Positions 55,082-62,904 of a stretch of 64,000 nt of DNA are shown here, piece after piece. The stretch covers positions 62,001-126,000 of the forward strand of contig CAVRYN010000009.1 of assembly GCA_963725505.1 (NCBI GenBank). The letters run 5' to 3'. Every line of letters begins with the position of its first letter. The first letter of the stretch is position 1. This DNA is from Udaeobacter sp963725505 (lineage in GTDB: Bacteria > Verrucomicrobiota > Verrucomicrobiia > Chthoniobacterales > UBA10450). The position numbers and the translations under genes were made by a program. Below the pieces are notes generated by a model that was not told the origin of the DNA, searched no databases, and was given only the letters and a program-made list of their open reading frames with translations.

Positions 55082-56719
55082 ATGTTTACTAAGAGATTCA
55101 TCTCACGAGCAGCGGGCGCGAGCCTGGCTGCGATTGGATTGCTAAGTGCGCAGCCGCTGCGCGCACAGTCATCATCTGAGACTGCGCGAATCGAAAAACT
55201 CGAGCGCGCGGTGGAGCTATTGGAAAAACAGAACGCGGAGCTGCAAGCGGAGGTGAACACCTTAAAAAAACACCCTGCGCCATCATCTGTCGTTGCTGGA
55301 GAAGGGAAAACAAAAACGCAAGTCACTTGCGACGAAAAGACATACGTCGAGAAAACCGTTCCCGTCGAGAAGTCGAGCGCGGACAAGTGGAAACTATCCA
55401 CTTCCATCACTGAGATGGAACTCTACGGGGATATGCGTCTGCGGTACGAATACCGCGGTGGCCGAACCGACGACACCCCGGTGGCGCCACCCGGCCCTGG
55501 CGTGGCAGGAACGCACGATTGGCAAGAGCGCGAGCGCGAGCGTTATCGCCTCCGTCTGGGCCTCAGCGGAACTCTTCTCGATGATTGGTTTTTCGGCCTT
55601 CGATTGGAGACCAGCGCCAGTTCGCGTTCAACGAACGTAACCTTTGGAGACGACACATCGAGTAGCTCGCCGGGTGGTGGCGGGCCATTCGCAAAGGGTA
55701 GCGACGTTGTCTACGTCGGCCAGGCATACGGCGGGTATAAAGGCTTCCCCGGTTTCACTTTCACTGGAGGGAGGATGCCGAACCCGCTCGTGACCACGCT
55801 TATGGTGTGGGATCCGGATATCAACCCCGAAGGATTGGCTGAGCAATGGAAACATACGTTTACCATTGGCGGCGGAGCCGCAGCGCCAGCGTCCTACAGC
55901 AAGGATGGGAAAAGTGTCCTCCCGCCAGCTCCATCCGAGCCCTGGCTAAAAATCGACGTCTTCGCGAACTTCGCGCAGTTCGTTTATGACGATGCGAATC
56001 CTGAGAATCCACTCGGAGCCAGAGCTACGACAACTGCAAACGGGGGAACCCAGCTAGTCCCAAATACGGACGCGTTCCTGCTCGCGTGGCAGGTCGGCGC
56101 GCGGTTTGATTTCCCGAAGAAGTTTTACTTCCAGCTCGCGCCAACCCTCTACAATTACACCGGCAACGGCGACACGTTTAACGTCCACTATCAAGGTGGT
56201 TCTCCCGATGTAACGAACTCGGCGTCGCTGGCGCAGAACCAGACCGGCATCAACAATCTTTTGGTGTTCGATCTACCAGGAGAAGTCGGCTGGAAATTGT
56301 GGGGGGTACCGATGCGCGTTTTCGGCGATTTCGCGGTGAACTTCGAAGCCAACGATCGGGCCAACGCCGCAGGGCATCCGGGCAAGGGCGGCGATCGTTA
56401 CGCATACCAGATTGGTCTTGGTATTGGTCAGCTAAAGAAGAAACACGATTGGGAGATCGACGCCTGGTGGCAACACCAGGATCAGTACGCGCTCGACCCG
56501 AACCTCGTCGATACAGAGGTGTTCGACAGCCAGCTGAACCTGCAAGGCGTGGCTGTGAGAGCCGGGTACATGCTGGCTGATGCCGTAGTCTTCAACCTCA
56601 CCTACGCCTATGCCTGGCAGATCGACGACGCACTCGGCACCGGGGGAAATGGCGACATCGGTATCAATCCGCTCAATCAATATCAAATATTCCAGGCAGA
56701 CCTGACTCTTAAATTCTAG
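55082..56719 (+). CDS. Putative outer-membrane porin 2
   Basis: 545 residues, intact. Signal peptide, coiled coil (IEKLERAVELLEKQNAELQAEV), then a barrel with C-terminal Phe. Most of the chain matches porin 1, e.g. TEMELYGD-MRLRYEY, NTDAFLLAWQVGARFDF and YNYTGNGDTFNVHYQGG. Gene duplication followed by separate promoters. Confidence 0.88.
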   Translation: MFTKRFISRAAGASLAAIGLLSAQPLRAQSSSETARIEKLERAVELLEKQNAELQAEVNTLKKHPAPSSVVAGEGKTKTQVTCDEKTYVEKTVPVEKSSADKWKLSTSITEMELYGDMRLRYEYRGGRTDDTPVAPPGPGVAGTHDWQERERERYRLRLGLSGTLLDDWFFGLRLETSASSRSTNVTFGDDTSSSSPGGGGPFAKGSDVVYVGQAYGGYKGFPGFTFTGGRMPNPLVTTLMVWDPDINPEGLAEQWKHTFTIGGGAAAPASYSKDGKSVLPPAPSEPWLKIDVFANFAQFVYDDANPENPLGARATTTANGGTQLVPNTDAFLLAWQVGARFDFPKKFYFQLAPTLYNYTGNGDTFNVHYQGGSPDVTNSASLAQNQTGINNLLVFDLPGEVGWKLWGVPMRVFGDFAVNFEANDRANAAGHPGKGGDRYAYQIGLGIGQLKKKHDWEIDAWWQHQDQYALDPNLVDTEVFDSQLNLQGVAVRAGYMLADAVVFNLTYAYAWQIDDALGTGGNGDIGINPLNQYQIFQADLTLKF

Positions 56720-56826
56720 CACGGTTACGTTGGTTCACGATAACGCAATCAATGCCCGCGGATGAAACAAGCGCGATGGTCGTGCCCAATTTCGAGCGCA
56801 CAGACTCTCGACATTCCGGGCAATGC

Positions 56827-57411
56827 TTAATTGTCCGGCTGCACGCGGAAGTCTCTGAAGAGCGCTATCAAAAGATTCTGCAGTGAGAAATTGTTATCCG
56901 TCTCAACCCAGCGTATTCCGGCGCGCGGGTAACTGGTAGCCGTCAAAGTGGCAGTGACGCGACCGCTGTCTTTGAGCAAATACATCTTCGCACCCGGAGC
57001 CAAATCAATCCACCCAAAGGACGGATCCTTCCGAAACCGCGCGACCGGGATTCGTTCGCCGTGACGGCTATTCATAAAAAAGGCGCGGCGCGCGGAATCG
57101 AATTGGACACCGGGAAAGTGAAAGTCGAATGATTCGTCCCTGCGCGGTTCGTCGTCGCCGGCATAAGGCGAATTACTGAACGTGATCCGCGCCGCCAGTT
57201 CGCCGGCCATGCGTTCAAGATAGAGTTGGTGCCAAGTCATTTCGCCGTACGCGAATGTTTGCGGGTGATTGGGACTGGTGATGCAGATCGGGTCCGCCAT
57301 TACGGAAGCGCTCATCGTGAGAATGGTGGCCGGCAAAATCGCGAATCGCATCCAACGAATCCAGCACGAGACGCGCAATGGTCCAATATCAGACTCGATC
57401 ATTTGTTTCAA
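56827..57411 (-). CDS. Hypothetical exported protein
   Basis: 194 residues; hydrophobic signal region (MRFAILPATILTMSASVMA) after about 20 residues. Then GEMTWHQLYLERMAGELAARITFSNSPYAG and other mixed blocks. No known family. Confidence 0.5.
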   Translation of the reverse strand: MKQMIESDIGPLRVSCWIRWMRFAILPATILTMSASVMADPICITSPNHPQTFAYGEMTWHQLYLERMAGELAARITFSNSPYAGDDEPRRDESFDFHFPGVQFDSARRAFFMNSRHGERIPVARFRKDPSFGWIDLAPGAKMYLLKDSGRVTATLTATSYPRAGIRWVETDNNFSLQNLLIALFRDFRVQPDN

Positions 57412-57477
57412 AATAACCTCGGGATTTAATTAATGCAGATTAGAAACGCGAGCAGCAGAAGTGTGAGACTCGCAAGG

Positions 57478-57942
57478 TCAATGGTGATCGCCGCCGTGCT
57501 CCTCAAACGGATTATAAATTTCCAACGCGTAATACCAGATGAAACCGTCTGGACGCGTTGCGAGGGAATGTGCGCGTCCAAAAAGAGCTTCCACATCATG
57601 GACCGTTGCGCGACCACGAGCCAGTGATCCGATTCGACGAGTGTAAAAATCGTTCGGCGACTCTTGTGCGACGTAGGCCGGAGGCGCGATTAATACGCCA
57701 TTTCGATTGAACCGAAACGCAAGCGCATCCGCTCCGTATCCGTGGCGCAGCGGATCGGCAGTATCGATCACAGGCGCTTCATAAAGGCCGAGTTGACGAA
57801 ACAAGTGCGAATCTGGGCGGACGATGTAATAGCCGTTTCGTGGTCCTAAGGAGACGTAATGTGAATCGTCGTCCCAGGAAGTCGCGCAAGCGAAACTGGC
57901 AACGCTCAGTAACAAGAAAGCAGCACACGAGCGACGCCTCAT
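57478..57942 (-). CDS. Hypothetical exported protein with BamE/SmpA-like end
   Basis: 154 residues: signal peptide (AAFLLLSVASFACA), then RNGYYIVRPDSHLFRQLG, and LARGRATVHDVEALFGRAHSLATRPDGFIWYYAL, which resembles the SmpA/OmlA (BamE) pattern. Tentative. Lies beside the 56827 gene on the same strand. Confidence 0.5.
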   Translation of the reverse strand: MRRRSCAAFLLLSVASFACATSWDDDSHYVSLGPRNGYYIVRPDSHLFRQLGLYEAPVIDTADPLRHGYGADALAFRFNRNGVLIAPPAYVAQESPNDFYTRRIGSLARGRATVHDVEALFGRAHSLATRPDGFIWYYALEIYNPFEEHGGDHH

Positions 57943-58064
57943 GATCGATCAATAAGCCTCAGTCTGGTTTCTGTCCACGAACGCGATCCGGTTCGCCATA
58001 TAAACGTAACAGTAATTTCTTTGTCGTTGTACCGCGTTGTTCTTACGTTTGTTCTTGATCTGGA

Positions 58065-58961
58065 ATGCAATCACTCGGTTTCCCCCGACGGGATTCAGCG
58101 CGAACTTTCGCAGCGCAACAGCGTTTCACATTTGGCGAATCGGAATCGCTGGCACCGAAACGTTATCGCGCCGGATGGATCTCTGATGCCCACCTGGGAA
58201 CGCGTGGCTGCAACGCCGCAGCGCTACTGGATTTTCTGCGCGAGAACGATTTCGATACGCTCTACATCGTGGGCGACCTGATCGATATCTGGTCGCTGCG
58301 CCGCGGAATCTATTGGCCGCAGCAGCACAACGACGTGATCCAAAAAATTCTGCGCAAATCCCGCAAAGGCACGCATGTGATCTACATCCCGGGAAATCAC
58401 GACGAGCTGGTGACCGACTTCTGCGGGACCTACGGCAACATCGAAATCAAGCAGACGGCAATTCACGTGACCGCCTCGGGGGAACGCATTCTAATCATTC
58501 ACGGCCACGAACTCGATACCGTGGTACAAAACGTGAAATGGCTTGCGTTCGCTGGCGACCTTGGTTACCAATTTCTGCTCTCGCTCAATCCGCTCATCAA
58601 TTTCGTCAGGCGCCGCTTCGGTCTTGGCTACTGGTCGCTCAGCGCCTATGCCAAACGGCGTGTGAAAGACGCAGTCAGCTTCATCGGCAAATTCGAAGCC
58701 GCTGTGGCGCATTACGCGGAACGCTATCATGTGGATGCCGTCCTCTGCGGCCACATCCATAGCGCGGCCATCCGAGAGTTCGGCAACGTGACGTATTACA
58801 ACTGCGGCGATTGGGTCGAGAGCTGCACGGCATTGGTCGAGGGCGAGGATGGTATTCTTTCCATGGTCAATTACCATCCACTTTCGGTTGCTCGGACGTC
58901 TCGCAACCGAATGACTGAGTCGTTTTCCGACGAACAGAGTCTGCTTGCTTGCTCCGATTAG
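58065..58961 (+). CDS. LpxH-like metallophosphoesterase
   Basis: 298 residues with all metal blocks in order: ISDAHLG, VGDLIDIW, IYIPGNHDE, LIIHGHELD, CGHIHSAA. Family includes UDP-2,3-diacylglucosamine hydrolase (LpxH) of lipid A and other phosphoesterases. Substrate not certain. Confidence 0.9.
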   Translation: MQSLGFPRRDSARTFAAQQRFTFGESESLAPKRYRAGWISDAHLGTRGCNAAALLDFLRENDFDTLYIVGDLIDIWSLRRGIYWPQQHNDVIQKILRKSRKGTHVIYIPGNHDELVTDFCGTYGNIEIKQTAIHVTASGERILIIHGHELDTVVQNVKWLAFAGDLGYQFLLSLNPLINFVRRRFGLGYWSLSAYAKRRVKDAVSFIGKFEAAVAHYAERYHVDAVLCGHIHSAAIREFGNVTYYNCGDWVESCTALVEGEDGILSMVNYHPLSVARTSRNRMTESFSDEQSLLACSD

Positions 58962-58986
58962 CTTGGTGGTCCGGCTCAGGCCGCTT

Positions 58987-59030
58987 GTGTCATCGGCTTG
59001 TCACGCGCTTTTGACAATTCGTAACCTGAC
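58987..59030 (+). promoter_or_regulatory. Pho-box-like array before a small membrane protein
   Basis: GTGTCAT-CGGC, TTGTCAC-GCGC, TTTTGAC-AATT, CGTAACC-TGAC: four 11-bp units, the first two close to the CTGTCAT-N4-CTGTCAC standard. Lies 30 nt before the next gene. Confidence 0.5.
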
Positions 59031-59059
59031 GGCCAACAGGCAAGTGAGTACGCTCACCC

Positions 59060-59269
59060 ATGCGCGTAATCACAATTAAGCGAACGGTCCCGAAAATAAG
59101 ACGAGCGCGAACGATACGCGGACGACTTGTTCTCCAATTCGCCCGAGATTTCTTCGCGAGCGAGAATCACCTGCAGTTTGCGATTGAAGGGTTGCTCTTC
59201 GGAGTGCTGCTGGCGCTTTGCGCATGGCCTATTATTGCTGCGGCCGGCGCGATCAGTCAGATTCCATAG
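59060..59269 (+). CDS. Small membrane protein, possible Pho regulon member
   Basis: 69 residues: basic N-terminus (KIRRARTIRGRLVLQFARDFF) and one hydrophobic helix (AIEGLLFGVLLALCAWPIIAAAGA). No family. Promoter region has the Pho-box array. Confidence 0.55.
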   Translation: MRVITIKRTVPKIRRARTIRGRLVLQFARDFFASENHLQFAIEGLLFGVLLALCAWPIIAAAGAISQIP

Positions 59270-59317
59270 ATCGCAACGAAAAAAAGTGTTTGCACATTAG
59301 AAATGAATCGCTAATAG

Positions 59318-59333
59318 TTAACCAGATGGTTAA
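59318..59333. promoter_or_regulatory. Palindromic operator overlapping the ArsR start
   Basis: TTAACCAGATGGTTAA, an exact 7-bp inverted repeat around GA, spanning the ATG of the ArsR gene. Fits autorepression. Confidence 0.55.
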
Positions 59334-59670
59334 ATATTCGAGCACACTGAACAGAACCTTCGCCGCCCTGGCCGATCCCACCCGGCGCCGGATCATCGCC
59401 CATCTTGCCCGGGGCGACCGACGCGTCACCGACCTCGCCCGCCCGCACGCCATGTCCTTACCCGCGGTTTCGAAACATCTCCGCGTTTTGGAGAAAGCTG
59501 GATTGTTACGCCGGCGGCGTTACGGGCGCGTGCATGAAATGCAGCTGGACGCCAAACCGCTCAAACAAGCCGCGCAATGGGTCGAAGAGTACAGAAAATT
59601 CTGGGAAGGCTCGCTCGATCGTTTGGCCGCTTATTTGGAAAAGACCAAAGACCCCTCGAAAAAACGATAA
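59326..59670 (+). CDS. ArsR-family transcriptional regulator
   Basis: 114 residues from ATG 59326. Winged helix: LADPTRRRIIAHLARGDRRVTDLARPHAMSLPAVSKHLRVLEKAGLLRRRRYGRVHE. No Cys metal site, so this is the metal-free type paired with SRPBCC (AHSA1) proteins. Starts an SRPBCC-DUF899 cluster. Confidence 0.9.
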   Translation: MVKYSSTLNRTFAALADPTRRRIIAHLARGDRRVTDLARPHAMSLPAVSKHLRVLEKAGLLRRRRYGRVHEMQLDAKPLKQAAQWVEEYRKFWEGSLDRLAAYLEKTKDPSKKR

Positions 59671-59682
59671 ACAATTACGACC

Positions 59683-59877
59683 ATGTGTCCCGCTTGCATC
59701 GCCAGCATTACTTTCATCGCCGCAGGCGCGACGTCGAGCGGTGGACTAGGCGTCCTCGCCATGAGCAGGTTTTACAGGAGAAAACAGACGGACCAAATCA
59801 AAGGAAACCAAAATGAAACTGCAAGAGATGAAACCAAGAACAAAAGCGAAACAAAGAGAAATCGTTTCCGAAGCTGA
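59683..59877 (+). CDS. Small MCPAC-family protein, C-terminus uncertain
   Basis: 64 residues. MCPACIASITFIAAGATSSGGLGVLAM matches small hydrophobic CxxC proteins often next to ArsR-SRPBCC genes. The last about 20 residues run into the following gene and may be a read-through. Confidence 0.5.
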   Translation: MCPACIASITFIAAGATSSGGLGVLAMSRFYRRKQTDQIKGNQNETARDETKNKSETKRNRFRS

Positions 59878-60544
59878 GTGGCTGATTGCGCGAAAAGATT
59901 TGCTGACGCGAGAAAAAGAATTCACGCGCCAGCGAGATGCGCTCAGCGCCGCGCGGCGTCAACTGCCGATGGTCAAGATCGATAAACAGTACGTTTTCGA
60001 CGGCCCGGAAGGCAAGGAGACGCTGTCCGATCTCTTCGATGGCCGCAGCCAGCTGATTGTTTACCACTTTATGTTCGGCCCGGACTGGGAGGAAGGCTGC
60101 AAAAGCTGTTCCTATCTGGCTGACCACTTCGATGGGGCAAACTGGCACTTGCCGCATCGAGACGTGAGCTTCGTCGCGATCTCGCGCGCACCACTCTCCA
60201 AATTGGAAGGCTACAAAAAGCGCATGGGTTGGCGCTTCAAATGGGTGTCATCCGAAGGGAACGATTTCAATTTCGACTATCACGTCTCGTTCACAAAGGA
60301 GGATGAGAAGAAAAACAAGGTCTACTACAACTACGAAGGCGGGGAATTCATCAACGACGAGCTACCCGGGCTGAGCGTGTTTTATAAAGATGAAAACGGC
60401 GACATCTTTCACACTTATTCGACTTACGCGCGCGGACTCGACAGTTTAGTTGGCGCCTACAACTTTCTCGATCTCGTGCCGAAAGGACGCGACGAGGATC
60501 CGGATTCGACGATGGATTGGGTCCGCCGCCACGACCAATATTGA
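59813..60544 (+). CDS. DUF899 thioredoxin-like protein
   Basis: 243 residues. VSEAEWLIARKDLLTREKEFTRQRDALSAARRQLP is the DUF899 opening; LIVYHFMFGPDWEEGCKSCSYLADHFDGANWHL is the thioredoxin-like strand and CxxC site. Redox function assumed from fold. Confidence 0.9.
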   Translation: MKLQEMKPRTKAKQREIVSEAEWLIARKDLLTREKEFTRQRDALSAARRQLPMVKIDKQYVFDGPEGKETLSDLFDGRSQLIVYHFMFGPDWEEGCKSCSYLADHFDGANWHLPHRDVSFVAISRAPLSKLEGYKKRMGWRFKWVSSEGNDFNFDYHVSFTKEDEKKNKVYYNYEGGEFINDELPGLSVFYKDENGDIFHTYSTYARGLDSLVGAYNFLDLVPKGRDEDPDSTMDWVRRHDQY

Positions 60545-60554
60545 TCCAACGATT

Positions 60555-61010
60555 ATGACTACGGAACAAAACCTGGCTGAAGGCGTTGTGGTCGAGCGCA
60601 CTTTCGACGCGCCGATCACGCGCGTTTGGAAAGCGCTGACCGATGTGAATGAAATGCGGCAGTGGTATTTCGACCTGAAGGAATTCAAGCCGGAAGTCGG
60701 CTTTGAGTTTGAATTCGTCGTCGAGCACGAAGGCACGACTTATCACCATCTTTGCCGAGTCACTGAAGTGATTCTGCAACAGAAAATCGCCTACACCTGG
60801 CGTTACAAGGCCGAACCGGGCGATTCATTGGTTACGTTTGAACTGTTCGACGAAGGCAAAAAGACGCGGGTGAAACTGACACACACGGGCATTGAAACAT
60901 TTCCGAAAACCCCGGCCTATGCGCGGAAGAATTTCGAGGCCGGATGGACGGCCATTATCGGCTCGGAGCTCAAGCAATTCGTTGAGAAGAAAGAGAAAGG
61001 AAAATCATGA
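60555..61010 (+). CDS. SRPBCC (AHSA1-like) protein 1
   Basis: 151 residues. VERTFDAPITRVWKALTDVNEMRQWYF and AYTWRYKAEPG...VTFELFD match the AHSA1/SRPBCC ligand-binding fold. Cotranscribed after ArsR. Confidence 0.9.
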   Translation: MTTEQNLAEGVVVERTFDAPITRVWKALTDVNEMRQWYFDLKEFKPEVGFEFEFVVEHEGTTYHHLCRVTEVILQQKIAYTWRYKAEPGDSLVTFELFDEGKKTRVKLTHTGIETFPKTPAYARKNFEAGWTAIIGSELKQFVEKKEKGKS

Positions 61011-61457
61011 CCACCAAAGCGAGCCGAGAAGACATCACTTCATATCAAGCGGTTCATCAACGCCCCGCGAGCTCGCGTTTACGCCGCGTGGACCGATCCG
61101 GCGCAATTAAAAGAATGGTGGGGACCCGAGACCGTTCGTACCCGCAACTTCGCCGCAGACGTACGTGTCGGCGGCAAATATCGCTGGGACCTCATCAACC
61201 AGGAAGACGAGGAAATGAGCGTGTTCGGTGAGTACCGCGAGCTGGTTCCGGAAAAGAAAATTGTCTTTACCTGGAAATGGGATGACGACGATGTTTGGGA
61301 AAATCGCAATAGCGTCGTGACGGTGGAACTTTTCGACGCCGCTGGCGGCACTGAGCTGCATTTGCGTCACGAACAACTGCCGAGCACAGAATCGCGCGAT
61401 CGTCACAACGAAGGTTGGAACAGCGTTCTCGATCGGTTGGGAAAATTTTTATTGTAG
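61007..61457 (+). CDS. SRPBCC (AHSA1-like) protein 2, one frameshift
   Basis: Starts on the previous stop (ATGA). TTKASREDIT shifts near 61035-61050, then RFINAPRARVYAAWTDPAQLKEWWGP continues in another frame and ends VLDRLGKFLL. Stop TAG at 61455-61457 is in a REP. Confidence 0.8.
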
Positions 61458-61507
61458 GGCGTTTCTGTGAAACGCCCGGCGTCCGCCGCGGCGGACGCCC
61501 TACAATT
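61452..61507. repeat. REP pair forming a stop codon
   Basis: TTGTAGGGCGTTTCTGTGAAACGCC and GGCGTCCGCC/GGCGGACGCCCTACAA. The first TAG ends the SRPBCC 2 gene. Near twin of 39592-39643. Confidence 0.8.
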
Positions 61508-61537
61508 TGTCAGCAAATAAAACCAAAGGAGAAAAAA

Positions 61538-61903
61538 ATGAACACTGAAGAAGTTGCAAAAAAAGTGATGGAGTTGGTTCGCAAACAGGCTTGGTACGAA
61601 GCGCTCGACTTGTACGACGACAACATCGTTAGCGTGGAAGCATACAGCGCCGGCGGCGGTTCGCCGGAGACGCGCGGCAAAGAAGGCGTTCGCGGCAAGA
61701 TCGATTGGTGGGTCAACGCGATGGAAGTCCATAGCTTCAATGCCAGCGGGCCGTTCGTTGGACACGATCGATTCGTCGTTCAATACGATGCTGACGTGAC
61801 GGACAAAAAGTCGAAAGAGCGCCGACAATTGTCCGAAGTGGGCGTTTATACGGTTAAGGACGGAAAGATCGTCCGCGAAGAGTTCTTGCCGCGCGTCGAT
61901 TGA
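61538..61903 (+). CDS. SnoaL/NTF2-like protein
   Basis: 121 residues from ATG 61538 (AAAGGAG ribosome site). KVMELVRKQAWYEALDLYDDNIVSVEAYS, GKIDWWVNAMEVHSF and VGVYTVKDGKIVREEFLPRVD match the family. Function unknown. Confidence 0.85.
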   Translation: MNTEEVAKKVMELVRKQAWYEALDLYDDNIVSVEAYSAGGGSPETRGKEGVRGKIDWWVNAMEVHSFNASGPFVGHDRFVVQYDADVTDKKSKERRQLSEVGVYTVKDGKIVREEFLPRVD

Positions 61904-61984
61904 GATTTCACGCGTTGCGAACGCCGGTCGCTCTTGGAGGAAGACATACGGGGGGCCGGTGATCGAAACGATAGAACCGCCTGT

Positions 61985-62075
61985 GACTGTCAAGCGGCGC
62001 GTTGTCCGATGTTTCCGGCCGTAACTCAGCGATTGCATTGGAGTTTCCCCGATCCTTCTGCCCCTCAAGTTGCGC
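61985..62075 (+). pseudogene. Fragment of arsenate reductase
   Basis: CDCQAARCPMFPAVTQRLHW then SFPDPSAP matches the ArsC middle (CPxFPxxTxRLHWSFPDP). The N- and C-terminal parts are missing. Sits directly before arsM. Confidence 0.6.
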
Positions 62076-62104
62076 AACCGTCTCGCGCGGATTTCATTCA
62101 TTGC

Positions 62105-62902
62105 ATGAGGACAAAGCTTGCCGAATCATCTTCGGAAACCATTCGCGAAGAAGTCCGACAACGTTATGGCGCGACTGCTCGTGGAGAATCATCTTCGTGC
62201 GGTGACGGGTGCTGCAGTTCTACCAGTACCGAGATGCTCGGTTACTCCGCCGAAGATTCAGCAATCGCGCCGGAACCTGCGAACCTCGGGCTTGGCTGTG
62301 GAAATCCGCTGGCAATCGCGTCGCTGCAGCCGGGCCAAACGGTTCTCGATCTCGGTTGCGGAGCGGGGTTCGATTCCTTTCTTGCAGCGCGAGCGGTTGG
62401 TCCGAGTGGCACGGTGATCGGTGTCGACATGACGCACGAGATGCTAGCGAAAGCGCGCGAGAACGCCAAAAACCACGGATTCAGCAACGTCGAATTTCGC
62501 TTAGGCGAAATCGAAGCTCTCCCTGTGGCAGATCAAAGCGTGGACGTAATCATATCCAACTGCGTTATCAATCTGTCGCCGGAAAAGCCGCGTGTGTTCG
62601 CGGAAGCGTATCGTGTTCTGAAGCCTGGCGGCCGACTTGCAGTCGCGGATATCGTTGCGACCGCAACACTGCCTGACGAAATCAGGGGAGATTGGGCGGC
62701 TTACACCGGATGCATGGCTGGTGCATCGCAAATCGGCGACATGGAGGAGATGTTGCGACAGGCCGGCTTTGACAAGATCAAGATCGCGCCGAAGGACGCG
62801 TCTCGCTCGTTCATTCGCGAATGGCTTCCTGGAAAACAGGCCGAAGATTATCTGGTTTCCGCAACGATCGAGGCTGTGAAGCCGACGGTTGCGGCAAGCT
62901 AA
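62105..62902 (+). CDS. arsM: Arsenite methyltransferase ArsM
   Basis: 265 residues, ATG 62105. GCCSSTS Cys cluster, then VLDLGCGAGFDSFLAARAVGPSGTVIGVDM (SAM site), ISNCVINLSPEKPRVFAEAYRVLKPGGRLAVADIV, and TGCMAGA. The Cys residues bind As(III). Converts arsenite to methylated forms. Alone, with only an arsC fragment before it. Confidence 0.92.
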   Translation: MRTKLAESSSETIREEVRQRYGATARGESSSCGDGCCSSTSTEMLGYSAEDSAIAPEPANLGLGCGNPLAIASLQPGQTVLDLGCGAGFDSFLAARAVGPSGTVIGVDMTHEMLAKARENAKNHGFSNVEFRLGEIEALPVADQSVDVIISNCVINLSPEKPRVFAEAYRVLKPGGRLAVADIVATATLPDEIRGDWAAYTGCMAGASQIGDMEEMLRQAGFDKIKIAPKDASRSFIREWLPGKQAEDYLVSATIEAVKPTVAAS

Positions 62903-62904
62903 AC

